Positions 17,501 through 26,697 of a stretch of 64,000 bases of DNA are shown here, one piece after another (position 1 is the first letter of the stretch; each line of letters opens with the position of its first letter). The position numbers and the translations under genes were made by a program. The stretch spans positions 124,001-188,000 of the forward strand of contig JAIVFU010000001.1 of NCBI GenBank assembly GCA_020829485.1, read 5' to 3'. This stretch comes from Nostoc sp. CHAB 5834 (GTDB taxonomy: Bacteria; Cyanobacteriota; Cyanobacteriia; Cyanobacteriales; Nostocaceae). Under the pieces are notes generated by a model. The model was not told the origin of the DNA. It searched no databases and saw only the letters and a list, made by a program, of their open reading frames with translations.

Positions 17501-19249
17501 TTAGAAGTTGTAGCCAAGTCCTAATAGTAGCCCTACATCAGTTTGATCCATAAACGCAGCATTTACAGCACCTGTCACCGTAAATCGAGAACCAACAGGA
17601 AGGTCTACACCACCAGTTAGCAGTAATCCAAAATCAGTATCAAGATTAGCTTCAATGGCTACGCCAGCACCAATATAAGGAGATAGAGCAAAGCTTCTAT
17701 CGCCCACCGCACCTGCTGTGCGCGGAGCAAAATCCAAAGTCAAGGGAACCAAAAATATTGTATCATCCCCAAAGATCACCGATGGCCGCACTGAGATATT
17801 GCGTGTCAGACCAATTTTGCTGATCACTGCAAAGTTACCGTCGCTCAGAGCTGTATCGTTGCCGCTCAAACCAATGTTACCAGCAACACCGATATAGCTA
17901 GGCCCACCAAGAGTAGTTCTACCTGCGGTAACATTAGGCGTTGTACCATCTGTGGTTCCTGTTGCTGGTTGATTTAACTGACTGATGTTAACATCAGGCG
18001 GGACGAGGACTTGATTAATTGCATGAATAACACCATTGCTAGCTTGGACATCCGCCTGGATAACTTGGGCATTATTTACCGAGACTTGATTGTTAGCGCG
18101 ATCGATTTGAATATTTACACTGCTTTGTTCAGAGGTTCTCAGTTCTCCAGCCGAGAGTTGACTAGAAGTTACTGCACCAGGAACGACATGGTATGACAAA
18201 ATCTTAATCAATGCATCTCTGTTTTCTGGTTGCTGTAACTGCTCTAGGGTAGCAGCAGGTAAAGCAGCAAATGCTTGATCGGTGGGAGCGAAGACTGTAT
18301 AAGGGCCAGGCTGTTGAAGAATATCTGTTAAACCAGCTGTCTTTAATAAAGAAGTCAGAGTTGTCAAAGAAGTACTGGATGCAGCAAGAGAAACAATATC
18401 AGTACTGGTTTGAGTGCCGCCAGCAGTTCCACCGACAATATATTGACTAGCCGGAAGATTGTTTGCAATGGGTTGCACTCTTCCTTGTCTAGCCAAAGCT
18501 TGATATAAGAGTGCCGCAGCTTCAGCACGAGTTAGGGGCTGTTGCGGATTGAGTTGTTTTACATCTGGATAATTAACAACAATATTAGATTGCGTTGCTG
18601 CTGTAACACTCGAAACAGCATAGTTCGGGATAGCTGAAGCGTCGGTGTAGTAGGTGCTGAGGTCAGTACTGGTTCCAGTGGTGCTACCAGTTAAACCCAA
18701 ACCACTGGTTACAGCAACGATCGCTTGTACCTTCGGTATTTGTTCACTTGGTCTAAATACGTTCCCAGGATAGCCTGCCAGAAATCCAGTTTCGTAGGCG
18801 TTCTGAATTGCAGAAGCTGCCCAATAGCCAGCAGGAACATCCTTAAATCCACCTGCGCTTAATTGCCGAACTCGATTTTGGTTTGGGAAAGCTTTTTGAA
18901 TTAAAGCGGCAAACTCAGCACGAGTCACGCCTTGATTCGGCCTAAAGCTGCCATCAGGAAAGCCTGTAATCACGTTATTGTCAGCTAGGGCTTGAATGAA
19001 GGGACGCGCCCAATAATCTGAGGAAACATCAGACAAGTTTACTGTTGAAGTAGGCGATGGTGTTGCAGGTGATTGTCTGTCAGTTGATGGTGTTGCAGGT
19101 GATTGTGTTTCAGGCGATGGTGTCGTAGATGGAACAGTATTTTGAGATAAAGCTGGGGTAGAAATTACGATGGGAGTTATTGTAGCAGCTGTCATTCCCA
19201 GAACTACTAAAGCAACCCTTGCTGATGGCCAACGAAAGAAACTAAACAT
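17501..19249 (-). CDS. SLH-FAS1-outer-membrane barrel fusion protein
   Basis: 582 residues. Signal peptide about 1-36, then a Thr/Ser/Pro-rich linker with repeated PATPS units. Three SLH-type repeats follow (about 70-260: FRPNQGVTRAEFAALI, FRPSEQIPKVQAIVAV, LNPQQPLTRAEAAALL). A fasciclin domain (about 283-416) has the H1/H2 signatures YTVFAPTDQAFAALP and NGVIHAINQVLVPP. The C-terminal ~140 residues are a Gly-rich beta pattern ending in the aromatic residue of GLGYNF, as in outer-membrane barrels. SLH domains anchor outer-membrane proteins to peptidoglycan-linked polymers; FAS1 suggests adhesion. An IS605-like end abuts its stop codon. Confidence 0.88.
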   Translation of the reverse strand: MFSFFRWPSARVALVVLGMTAATITPIVISTPALSQNTVPSTTPSPETQSPATPSTDRQSPATPSPTSTVNLSDVSSDYWARPFIQALADNNVITGFPDGSFRPNQGVTRAEFAALIQKAFPNQNRVRQLSAGGFKDVPAGYWAASAIQNAYETGFLAGYPGNVFRPSEQIPKVQAIVAVTSGLGLTGSTTGTSTDLSTYYTDASAIPNYAVSSVTAATQSNIVVNYPDVKQLNPQQPLTRAEAAALLYQALARQGRVQPIANNLPASQYIVGGTAGGTQTSTDIVSLAASSTSLTTLTSLLKTAGLTDILQQPGPYTVFAPTDQAFAALPAATLEQLQQPENRDALIKILSYHVVPGAVTSSQLSAGELRTSEQSSVNIQIDRANNQVSVNNAQVIQADVQASNGVIHAINQVLVPPDVNISQLNQPATGTTDGTTPNVTAGRTTLGGPSYIGVAGNIGLSGNDTALSDGNFAVISKIGLTRNISVRPSVIFGDDTIFLVPLTLDFAPRTAGAVGDRSFALSPYIGAGVAIEANLDTDFGLLLTGGVDLPVGSRFTVTGAVNAAFMDQTDVGLLLGLGYNF

Positions 19250-20122
19250 GGAAATATCCTCTACTATCTAAATGTTCACCACACATGGTACAAAATTTCT
19301 ATTTGGTTTTTGAAAAACCGCATATAACACTAATAAACATAAACAACGATATTGTGGTATATGGTATGTTGCAAAAATAAAGATACTTACATGCAAGTAG
19401 GCGATTTTATAAATGATAAAATCGCAGCTAACACTAGTATAATTAGCTTTTAATAGCCGTCTCTTTATAATTGCAGAAGAGGGTTAATGCCGTCAAGCTA
19501 CATGCATCATGATCTTTAGCAACATTTAAGAAATAAAATTTGTCTTGGCGATATTCTATATTATTAATCTTTGAGCGAAATTATACAACTAACTAATGGC
19601 TGGATTTGGAGGAATATCTTTCACTCTTTAGATAGTTGTCTGTGATGGTAAATTTTCAAATGTTTGACTATAAATTAGCGATCGCAATCAAAAATTTTGG
19701 GCATGATTGTGCCAATATTTTGGGCTAGGAATTATTTTTTTGCAAAATACAATTTTAGAAAAATGAACCCACGGATAAATTAGGATTTTTGAAGTGTCTA
19801 ATATGTAACATTTTTGCTGATAACTCCTCTGGAAGTAGGGTAATAAATCCGGTTTTACCCCACCCTTTAACCCGGTATTTTCACATAAATGCAACGTATT
19901 ATCGCGTTTTAAGCTACTGGGCAGCATCATTATATAAAAGTTTTAGTTATGCCCTTGCACTAGCAAATCTGCAATTGAGGTTAGTAATTAAATTAGTTGT
20001 ACTGGTTTGGCAACGTATTTTGGAAACGCAGCTGCTAAGATTCACTCAGCGATCGCTTTCTCCAGCATCGGGGGTAAGGGCGATCGCAAAAATCGAAAAA
20101 CCCTCTTTCCCCCCTGCCCCCT
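19250..20122. other. 873-bp AT-rich intergenic region without a supported gene
   Basis: It contains a hairpin GCGATTTTA / TAAAATCGC near 19402-19426 in the probable upstream region of the SLH gene and scattered GCGATCGC sites. Two ORFs (19688-19930 minus, 19789-20154 plus) have low-complexity, unfamiliar translations and are not called. Confidence 0.6.
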
Positions 20123-21331
20123 TCAAATCAACATCCCAGCAATACAAGCGGTAATAAAACCCGCTAACAATCCGCCAATCATTGATCTTACACCCATGCG
20201 GGCTAAATCATGCTGGCGATTCGGTGCTATTCCAGTAATGCCGCCAATGGTAATTCCAATTGAACCGATATTTGCAAAATTACATAAGGCGTAAGTAGCA
20301 ATAATTACTGCACGTTGGGAAATTTTACCACTTTCAATTAGTGCCTTCAAATCCAAAAAAGCAATAAACTCATTCAAAATTGTCTTTGTACCCAATAAAG
20401 CCCCCACTTGCCGACAATCAGCCCAAGGTACGCCCATCAGCCAAGCTACGGGAGCCATAACAAAAGACAAAATCCACTGTAATGACAGTTGCTGTAAACC
20501 TACAAATGCCCCCAACCATCCCAGCAGCGCATTCAGGGCAGCTAATAATCCTAAAAAGGCAATAATCATCACCCCAACATTAACTGCTAACTTCACACCA
20601 TCAATTGCTCCGGTAGTAGCAGCATCAATTACATTCACATAATTGGTTTCTACATCCGCTTTTGCCTTCCCAGCCGTTTCTGATACTTCTGTTTCTGGGT
20701 ACAGCAATTTTGATACCACCAACGATGTGGGAGCAGTCATAAAAAAAGCAGCAATCAGATGTTGTGCTGGTATCCCAAAGGAGAGATATGCCCCTAGTAC
20801 TCCACCCGCAATTGTGGCAAAACCACCCGTCATCAGGGCATGAAGTTCTGATTGCGTCATATTCGCTATATATGGTTTAACCATCAGCGCCGACTCTGTT
20901 GGCCCCAAAAAGATGTTACCTGCACAGGATAAAGATTCAGAACCCGATGTTTTCATCGTCTTCATCATTACCCACGCGATCGCATTTACGACTCGCTGTA
21001 AAATGCCGTAGTAATACAAAACGCTGATGAAGGCAGAGAAAAAGATAATTGTCGGCAGCACTTGAAAGGCAAAGAAATGATCCTTAAAATTTTCTCCAAA
21101 GACAAATTTTGCACCAACATCAGAAAATGCTAAAAATTGGCTGACAATATCTCCCAGAGATTTAAACACAGTCAAACCCCAAGGAGTTTTAAGAATCACT
21201 AGCGCCAATGCAAACTCCAATCCCAAACCCCACGCCACTATGCGCCAACGCACCGCCCGACGATTAACCGAGAAGGCGTAGGATATACCGATAAAAACTA
21301 AAATCCCCAACGCAGAAATAGCGCGTTCCAT
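20123..21331 (-). CDS. Concentrative nucleoside transporter (NupC/CNT family)
   Basis: 402 residues from the ATG at 21331, which has GGGAG 6 bases upstream; a longer reading from 21370 adds unrelated residues. It is an inner-membrane symporter importing nucleosides with H+ or Na+. Family motifs include PWGLTVFKSLGD, VLPTIIFFSAFISVLYY, GSESLSCAGNIFLGPTESAL (substrate-site loop) and the C-terminal GALLGTKTILNEF and NFANIGSIGI. About eight to nine hydrophobic segments with two re-entrant hairpins are visible. It might import nucleosides that the deaminase-type genes nearby process, but nothing links them directly. Confidence 0.93.
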   Translation of the reverse strand: MERAISALGILVFIGISYAFSVNRRAVRWRIVAWGLGLEFALALVILKTPWGLTVFKSLGDIVSQFLAFSDVGAKFVFGENFKDHFFAFQVLPTIIFFSAFISVLYYYGILQRVVNAIAWVMMKTMKTSGSESLSCAGNIFLGPTESALMVKPYIANMTQSELHALMTGGFATIAGGVLGAYLSFGIPAQHLIAAFFMTAPTSLVVSKLLYPETEVSETAGKAKADVETNYVNVIDAATTGAIDGVKLAVNVGVMIIAFLGLLAALNALLGWLGAFVGLQQLSLQWILSFVMAPVAWLMGVPWADCRQVGALLGTKTILNEFIAFLDLKALIESGKISQRAVIIATYALCNFANIGSIGITIGGITGIAPNRQHDLARMGVRSMIGGLLAGFITACIAGMLI

Positions 21332-21486
21332 GTTTACTCCCGGAAATGTATGGCAAAGGCACTTGGCCACAAAGCATACACAAAAATCCGCGTGTTTTTA
21401 TGGATTTGTAGTCAATTACTAGGGTTTTGATGTTGTAAATCAAGATAAACTGGTGGTAAATAATATTGAACACCCAGGATATAACT

Positions 21487-21612
21487 CAATACAGTTCAGT
21501 TAAGGCTTGATCCTCCCTAACCCTCCTTAAAAAGGAGGGAACTAAGCCCCCCAATTTATCGGGGGGTTGGGGGGATCTTCCGAGGTCAAACATCACTAAC
21601 TGAACTGTATTG
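21487..21612. repeat. MITE F8 with 16-bp perfect terminal inverted repeats
   Basis: CAATACAGTTCAGTTA (21487-21502) and its exact complement TAACTGAACTGTATTG (21597-21612). The interior has two GC-rich hairpins, CCTCCTT/AAGGAGG and CCCCCC/GGGGGG. Only one copy in the window. It may terminate transcription from both sides. Confidence 0.8.
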
Positions 21613-21648
21613 GGATATAACCGAATGGCGATCGGATGCGGTAATTTG

Positions 21649-21996
21649 TTAAGTGGCGTTGGGTTCATCAGGATCTTCACCAAGGATTTCTTGTGCAACG
21701 TGTCGGATGTGCAGAATACGCACTGTAGATACTTCTTGCCCCTCCAAAATAGTGAAAAGGATGCGGTATGAGTTGCGTCCTCGACCATAAAGTAGTTGTC
21801 GAATCTCTTGGCTGAAATACTCGTTCTCTGGCGCTAAAGGACAGCGCTTCGGCATTTGAGACAAAGAATCAATCGCTTGCAGCAATTTTGCATACCATTG
21901 ACTTGCCCTTGAAGGGGATGTGACTTGGGACAACCCTAGGAAGGCACTGTCTGCTTCAAACTCCGCCACACTGGAAATTTCGATGCGATATTTCAT
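21649..21996 (-). CDS. RelE/ParE-family toxin
   Basis: 115 residues. MKYRIEISSVAEFEADSAFL starts the typical RelE/ParE fold; WYAKLLQAIDSLSQMPKRCP and the C-terminal strand pair GRNSYRILFTILEGQ ... VRILHIRHVAQEIL are family hallmarks. It would act on ribosome-bound mRNA or on gyrase; which cannot be told. Its ATG overlaps the antitoxin stop by 4 bp, the classic antitoxin-first operon. Confidence 0.88.
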   Translation of the reverse strand: MKYRIEISSVAEFEADSAFLGLSQVTSPSRASQWYAKLLQAIDSLSQMPKRCPLAPENEYFSQEIRQLLYGRGRNSYRILFTILEGQEVSTVRILHIRHVAQEILGEDPDEPNAT

Positions 21997-22247
21997 GAAT
22001 CAGCTGGCAGATTATACTTGCGACGCTGTTCTTGGGCAAACTCATGAAAAGACCGGAACCGTCCTGTCTCAAAATCATCTAATCCTTGTTGAATCCCCTT
22101 TATTGCCTCCTGTGATTCTTGTACTTCCCACTCTAGGACGCTAGTGAGCAACTCAGACGCTACAAGACTAACATCTTGACCTTGCCGAGCAGCTTTGTCG
22201 CGTAATAATGCTTCTAATTCTGGGCTAAGGGTAATGACAATTGGCAT
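21993..22247 (-). CDS. Antitoxin partner of the RelE/ParE toxin
   Basis: 84 residues. The N-terminus VITLSPELEALLRDKAARQG resembles a ribbon-helix-helix DNA-binding segment; the acidic C-terminal half (EWEVQESQEAIKGIQQGLDD) would wrap the toxin. The 4-bp overlap (ATGA) with the toxin supports coupled translation. RHH antitoxins normally repress their own operon. Confidence 0.82.
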   Translation of the reverse strand: MPIVITLSPELEALLRDKAARQGQDVSLVASELLTSVLEWEVQESQEAIKGIQQGLDDFETGRFRSFHEFAQEQRRKYNLPADS

Positions 22248-22362
22248 ATAGGTACTTCCTTTGGCATTCTAGCCTCTGTACGATATTCTAGCAAACACAG
22301 CAATCAGCAGCTATGCGAACTATCTACACTGGCACTGTACAGGTTCATTGCAGTGGCTTGAC

Positions 22363-23124
22363 CTACTCAACTTTTGGAACTTCTTGAGAATTTGTCATTT
22401 CTTGCTGGCTCCTAGACTGTAGCGCTTCACGAGTTGTCAAAAACTGTTCACCCAAATCTGTAACATGAAAATATTTAGTCAAATCGATTGATTTTTGACC
22501 ATAATTACTCGCTTGAACCACATCACTGATATAACCAGAGTTCGTCTTAATTAATTTAAAATCTCGTAACCGCCTTAACTCATCACCTACATTGTTTGAT
22601 ACATAAAAGTCATAACTCGTATTTGCTTTAGAGTGTTTATAGAGTTGATTAATCTTCTCATAATCCTTCTTTGCAAGCAAAAAACCAAACATAAAAGCTT
22701 GTGTTTGTTCTAAATTTTTTTGCTGTTTTTCTAGTTGTTCTAGCTGTTGTGCTTGAAGTTCATCAATTTGTTTTTTTTGTTTATCAACCTCTTGCTTCTG
22801 TTTATTTACCTCTTGCTTTAGTCCCTTAAACTTAGCTGTAAAACCGCCATCCTTAGAAATAGCAAAATCCTCTATTCTATTGAGCAAACCAGAGTTAAAC
22901 AATAAAACAATGGCAATGATTATAATTTCAGGAGTTTCTATCTTTCTTGGTTGTTGACCTTCTTTGAGAAATATTGGGCTAATTAGGCTAAAAATCAAAT
23001 AGCCTACTGCTAAAAATGAAACAATTTCAATCCACCAATTTCTCTGATTTTTATCTTCTTCCTGGCTAAAATTACTTTCTGGTAATTGCTGATCTATTTT
23101 ATTTTGATTGTTTTTTTCATTCAT
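22363..23124 (-). CDS. Membrane-anchored coiled-coil protein of unknown function
   Basis: 253 residues. A polar N-terminus is followed by two hydrophobic helices (about 32-51 and 65-80), then a Lys/Gln/Glu-rich coiled coil (about 103-140, repeated KQEVDKQKKQIDELQ). The C-terminal ~100 residues (VGDELRRLRDFKLIKTNSGY; KYFHVTDLGEQFLTTRE) look like a winged-helix domain. I do not recognise a family. It lies 115 bp upstream of the toxin-antitoxin pair on the same strand, with no sign of co-transcription. Confidence 0.75.
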   Translation of the reverse strand: MNEKNNQNKIDQQLPESNFSQEEDKNQRNWWIEIVSFLAVGYLIFSLISPIFLKEGQQPRKIETPEIIIIAIVLLFNSGLLNRIEDFAISKDGGFTAKFKGLKQEVNKQKQEVDKQKKQIDELQAQQLEQLEKQQKNLEQTQAFMFGFLLAKKDYEKINQLYKHSKANTSYDFYVSNNVGDELRRLRDFKLIKTNSGYISDVVQASNYGQKSIDLTKYFHVTDLGEQFLTTREALQSRSQQEMTNSQEVPKVE

Positions 23125-23345
23125 AAGTAGCCAACCTTAATTCAATTAAGCCTTGCTTAGGACTAAGTAAGTCTGTGCGAATAAATCGAACTATATACCA
23201 ATCCTAAATGAGTCGTGAAAAATATAGATAAGGAAACGAACCGCCAAGGACGCAAAGGAAAGAAGAGTTAGCGCAGCGTAAAGCCTACGGCATGGCTTCT
23301 CTAGGAGACGCTACTGCGAATGTCATTTTGAATTTGAATTGTCTT

Positions 23346-24767
23346 TTACAACCCCATAACCGTGCGATAATGAGACTCAATTTGCGCGACGGTTTCAGAC
23401 TTACGCTTTGTCTCCCATTGACTACGATTAAATAATTCTTGTCGCAATTCATCAACATTAATTGTTGTCACTTTGCCATCAGCAACAATTTGCTTGCCAT
23501 TCACCCAAACACTATCAACAACATTCGTGGGACGACCTAAAACTAATAAGCCAATAGGATCTGTACGAGGTAGTAATGATAAATTGGTGAGGTCATAAAG
23601 TACCAAATCGGCTTGTTTCCCCACAGTTAAAGAACCGAGTGTGTCTGCTATATTCAGTCCCTTTGCGCCTCCTAAAGATGCCATTTCTACAGCTTGTCTG
23701 GGTGTAATCCAGTGTTGATAATCTGAATCTGTAATATTATGTAAAATAGAACCCATTTTGATTGCTTCTAGCAAATCTTGAGAGTCATTACTAGAAGCAC
23801 CATCGCAACCAAAAGTTACATTTACTCCAGCTTGGCGATATTTTAAAATGGGGGCGATGCCACTGCCTAAACGCAAATTACTTAAGGGATTATGAACAAC
23901 TGTAGATTGAGTTTCAGCGAGAATGGCGATATCAGCATCATTTAACCACACGCAATGAGCAAGTGAAGTTTTATTGCTCAAAAACCCGATTCTTTTCAAA
24001 TGTTCTACAGCAGTACAACCGTACTTTTCTTGGGCGAGTTTTTGCTGTGCCCTGGTTTCGAGTAAATGGGAGTGACGACAAAGATTATAGCGATCGCTTA
24101 ACTCAGTACACCCCTGAAATAAAGCATCAGTACACAATTGAATGCCTGTTGGTGCAACTAAAATATTCACACCTTCATCCGGGCGATGAAACTGTCTCAC
24201 CGCTTCTTCGATGATTTCCAATGTTGCCGTAGTTGAGCGAAAATAAGGTTCATGCTTTTGGGCTGATTCCCCAGATGGGATACCTGCGGTAAGGGGTTCA
24301 TCTTGAATTAAGGGGGCGATAAAGGCACGAATTCCCACTTCTCTGTAAGCGCGAGTTGCAATGGCGATCGTTTCTAACTCAAGTCCCGGAATTAACACTA
24401 AGTGATCTACCACACTCGTACCGCCGGAAAGTAAGGTTTCCACCGCAGTACCCAAGGCGCTAAGATAAACCTGTTCGGGATCGAGAGGGGCAAAATCATA
24501 CAGTTCCGCCAACCATAATTCTAAAGGGAAAGCTGACATGATTCCTCGCTGCCACATCTCTGATGAGTGAGTGTGGGCGTTGAAAAAGCCAGGTAGCAGT
24601 AGCTTATTTTTGCCATCTATAGGTGTGCCGATTACCTGTAGATTAGGGGCAATGGCTGCGATGCCTCCGGCGAGCTTCGCTAACGCACCATCTACAATCT
24701 GTACATCTACCGTTGCATAATCATTATCGGCGGCAATCAAAACATTCAAGATGGTGAAATCTAGCAT
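23346..24767 (-). CDS. Amidohydrolase-superfamily deaminase/hydrolase
   Basis: 473 residues. The metal-dependent TIM-barrel shows the HxH of FFNAHTHSSEMWQRG (about 62-76), a His in HLLETRAQQ, a His in LAHCVWLND and the final Asp in TFGCDGASSND (about 321). These are the residues of the chlorohydrolase / S-adenosylhomocysteine deaminase / cytosine deaminase subgroup. A small composite beta-domain is formed by both ends (LGSLTVGKQADLVLYDL). The substrate is probably a nitrogen heterocycle. It is divergent from a cysteine hydrolase gene 81 bp away, so a shared promoter region is likely. Confidence 0.88.
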   Translation of the reverse strand: MLDFTILNVLIAADNDYATVDVQIVDGALAKLAGGIAAIAPNLQVIGTPIDGKNKLLLPGFFNAHTHSSEMWQRGIMSAFPLELWLAELYDFAPLDPEQVYLSALGTAVETLLSGGTSVVDHLVLIPGLELETIAIATRAYREVGIRAFIAPLIQDEPLTAGIPSGESAQKHEPYFRSTTATLEIIEEAVRQFHRPDEGVNILVAPTGIQLCTDALFQGCTELSDRYNLCRHSHLLETRAQQKLAQEKYGCTAVEHLKRIGFLSNKTSLAHCVWLNDADIAILAETQSTVVHNPLSNLRLGSGIAPILKYRQAGVNVTFGCDGASSNDSQDLLEAIKMGSILHNITDSDYQHWITPRQAVEMASLGGAKGLNIADTLGSLTVGKQADLVLYDLTNLSLLPRTDPIGLLVLGRPTNVVDSVWVNGKQIVADGKVTTINVDELRQELFNRSQWETKRKSETVAQIESHYRTVMGL

Positions 24768-24848
24768 ATTTAACCTTGATTAAGTAATTGTATTCTCAAG
24801 TGAATTTAAAGTTACAAAATAGAAAATGGCGTTCGGTATTGCAATTTT

Positions 24849-25628
24849 ATGAATTTACCATTACGGACATTGGGAGTTCCACCAAATGCGTGGACAGTGA
24901 ATGATGCGATCGCAGATATCACTCGTCCTCAAAAGCCCCCACAACACGTTATTTTATCAACAGAAACTAAAACCCTGCGCCTAGACTTGGCAAAAGCTGC
25001 TATCCTCGTCATTGATATGCAAAACGACTTCTGTCACCCTGACGGTTGGTTAGCGCATATCGGCGTAGACGTAACTCCGGCGCGTCAGCCTATTGAACCT
25101 TTGAACAACTTACTTCCAGAACTGCGTGAAGCTGGTGTTCCGGTGATTTGGATAAATTGGGGAAATCGTCCCGACTTGCTCAATATTAGTGCTGGTTCCC
25201 GTCACGTCTATAATCCCACAGGGGGAGGTGTGGGATTGGGCGATCCACTGCCAAGCAATGGTGCTAGAGTACTTATGGCAGGTAGTTGGGCCGCAGCAGT
25301 AGTAGACGAACTAGAAAAAATTCCCGAAGATATTTGTGTAGACAAATACCGCATGAGTGGATTTTGGGATACGCCATTAGATAGTATCTTGCGGAATCTG
25401 GGAAAGACAACATTATTTTTTGCTGGTGTTAATGCTGATCAATGTGTGCTAACTACCTTATGTGATGCCAACTTTTTAGGATATGACTGCGTGTTAGTTA
25501 CAGATTGTACCGCTACCACTTCTCCTGAATATTGTTGGCTAGCGACATTGTACAATGTTAAACAATGCTTCGGTTTTGTCACTGACTCCCAAGGGATTTT
25601 AACAGCGCTGCAAAAGGGTGAAGAGTGA
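24849..25628 (+). CDS. Isochorismatase-family cysteine hydrolase
   Basis: 259 residues. The catalytic triad of the family is visible: Asp in VIDMQNDFCH (about 56), Lys in CVDKYRMSGFWDT (about 159) and Cys in GVNADQCVLTT (about 197). The family includes nicotinamidase, biuret hydrolase, N-carbamoylsarcosine and ureidoacrylate amidases. The chain opens with MNLPLRTLGVPPNAW, about 45 residues before the domain. Divergent from an amidohydrolase and followed by a cupin gene, which together suggest breakdown of a small C-N compound. Confidence 0.9.
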   Translation: MNLPLRTLGVPPNAWTVNDAIADITRPQKPPQHVILSTETKTLRLDLAKAAILVIDMQNDFCHPDGWLAHIGVDVTPARQPIEPLNNLLPELREAGVPVIWINWGNRPDLLNISAGSRHVYNPTGGGVGLGDPLPSNGARVLMAGSWAAAVVDELEKIPEDICVDKYRMSGFWDTPLDSILRNLGKTTLFFAGVNADQCVLTTLCDANFLGYDCVLVTDCTATTSPEYCWLATLYNVKQCFGFVTDSQGILTALQKGEE

Positions 25629-25907
25629 ATCAATTTTGGATTTGGGATTTGGGAATTTAGATTTTAGATTGTTCTCATGCATTAATGCTCTTTCTTCCCT
25701 ACGGGACGCTGCGCGAACGAGCAAGAATTTTAGATTTTAGATTTGTTCTCGCGTTTAAATTTGCTTGTTATCAGACTTTTTTAAATTTTGGACTTCGGTG
25801 TGATAGCTCAATCCAAAATCCAAAATTTAAAATCTAAAATTCTCTGATTCAAGACTCGGATTTTAGAAATTTTCATGCCCATCGATAACTTCAGAGGGGA
25901 TAAATAA

Positions 25908-26363
25908 ATGTACGCTACTCGTTGTGTAATTCCGGTTATCAAATCTAGCAAAGATTACCAAGTATATCGCATCAGTGCCGATGCCTCTAATCGATTAGCA
26001 ATTATCTTTGATTCGACAAATGCTAATACTTCCTTGACTTGCTGCATAGAAATTTTTGATGTTGGTGGACAAACACCCCCAAATCGCCATCAGTGGGCGG
26101 TGGAAATGTTTTTCGTCCTCAAAGGGGAAGCGATCGCCATCTGTGACGGCAAGAGTGCCACAATCAAAGCTGGAGATAGTTTATTAGTGCCTCCCACTGG
26201 TACTCATTTAATTAAAAATACTGGTTCTACTCGCTTGTACACATTGACTGTTATGGTTCCCAATGAAGACTTTTCGGAATTGATTCGCAGTGGTATTCCG
26301 GCGGAGTTAGATGCAGAAGATATGGCAGTACTGGGGAGATTCGATGCTTTGATGCCCTGTTAA
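25908..26363 (+). CDS. Small cupin-domain protein
   Basis: 151 residues, single cupin barrel. Motif 1 is approximated by NRHQWAVEMFFVLKGEAIAI (about 65-84) and motif 2 by GDSLLVPPTGTHLIKNTG (about 95-112), giving a His/Glu/His metal site. The C-terminus (GIPAELDAEDMAVLGRFDAL) is conserved-looking. It may be a metalloenzyme or ligand-binding accessory. It lies 279 bp after the cysteine hydrolase, same strand, with AT-rich ATTTTAG-type repeats between. Confidence 0.85.
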   Translation: MYATRCVIPVIKSSKDYQVYRISADASNRLAIIFDSTNANTSLTCCIEIFDVGGQTPPNRHQWAVEMFFVLKGEAIAICDGKSATIKAGDSLLVPPTGTHLIKNTGSTRLYTLTVMVPNEDFSELIRSGIPAELDAEDMAVLGRFDALMPC

Positions 26364-26366
26364 AAT

Positions 26367-26398
26367 AAGGGAACTCCAAAAAATAAATTATTCCACTT
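26367..26398 (+). repeat. Fragment of MITE family F4
   Basis: AGGGAACTCCAAAAAATAAA matches the left terminus of the F4 copies at 30321 and 45091. The remainder is missing. It starts 3 bp after the cupin stop codon. Confidence 0.6.
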
Positions 26399-26404
26399 AA
26401 AGTC

Positions 26405-26467
26405 GTTGACTGTTGACTGTTGACTGTTGACTGTTGACTGTTGACTGTTGACTGTTGACTGTTGACT
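26405..26467. repeat. STRR: nine perfect copies of GTTGACT
   Basis: Nine uninterrupted 7-bp units, 63 bp in all. The region after it (26468-26600) holds a GC-rich palindromic repeat (CCCCTCCCCTTAGC / AAGGGGAGGGG). No gene is supported between 26364 and 26697. Confidence 0.95.
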
Positions 26468-26697
26468 AGACCTCTTGCAAAAGTCGCCAATACCCCACCC
26501 CCAACCCCTCCCCTTAGCAAGGGGAGGGGAGACAAAGCGTAGCTTTGGCGGGGTGGGGTTATTTGGGTTTAATAAGTAATCAAGCGAACATGATATAACT
26601 TGTAATTTATTGGAGATTCCTCGTTTCCATGTGAAACGCGGGAACAAGCAAATATTACGAATTACGAAGAATTTATCGTTAAAAAACTTTTAGCTTA

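Noticed and set aside
19688..20154. ORFs of 80 and 121 codons in the gap before the CNT transporter
   Set aside because: No start context, no family resemblance and overlap with each other on opposite strands.
26405..26467. CRISPR array
   Set aside because: Seven-base units without spacers; a simple STRR.
26251..26647. Two minus-strand ORFs containing QQSTVNS repeats
   Set aside because: They translate the nine-unit GTTGACT STRR and flanking repeats.
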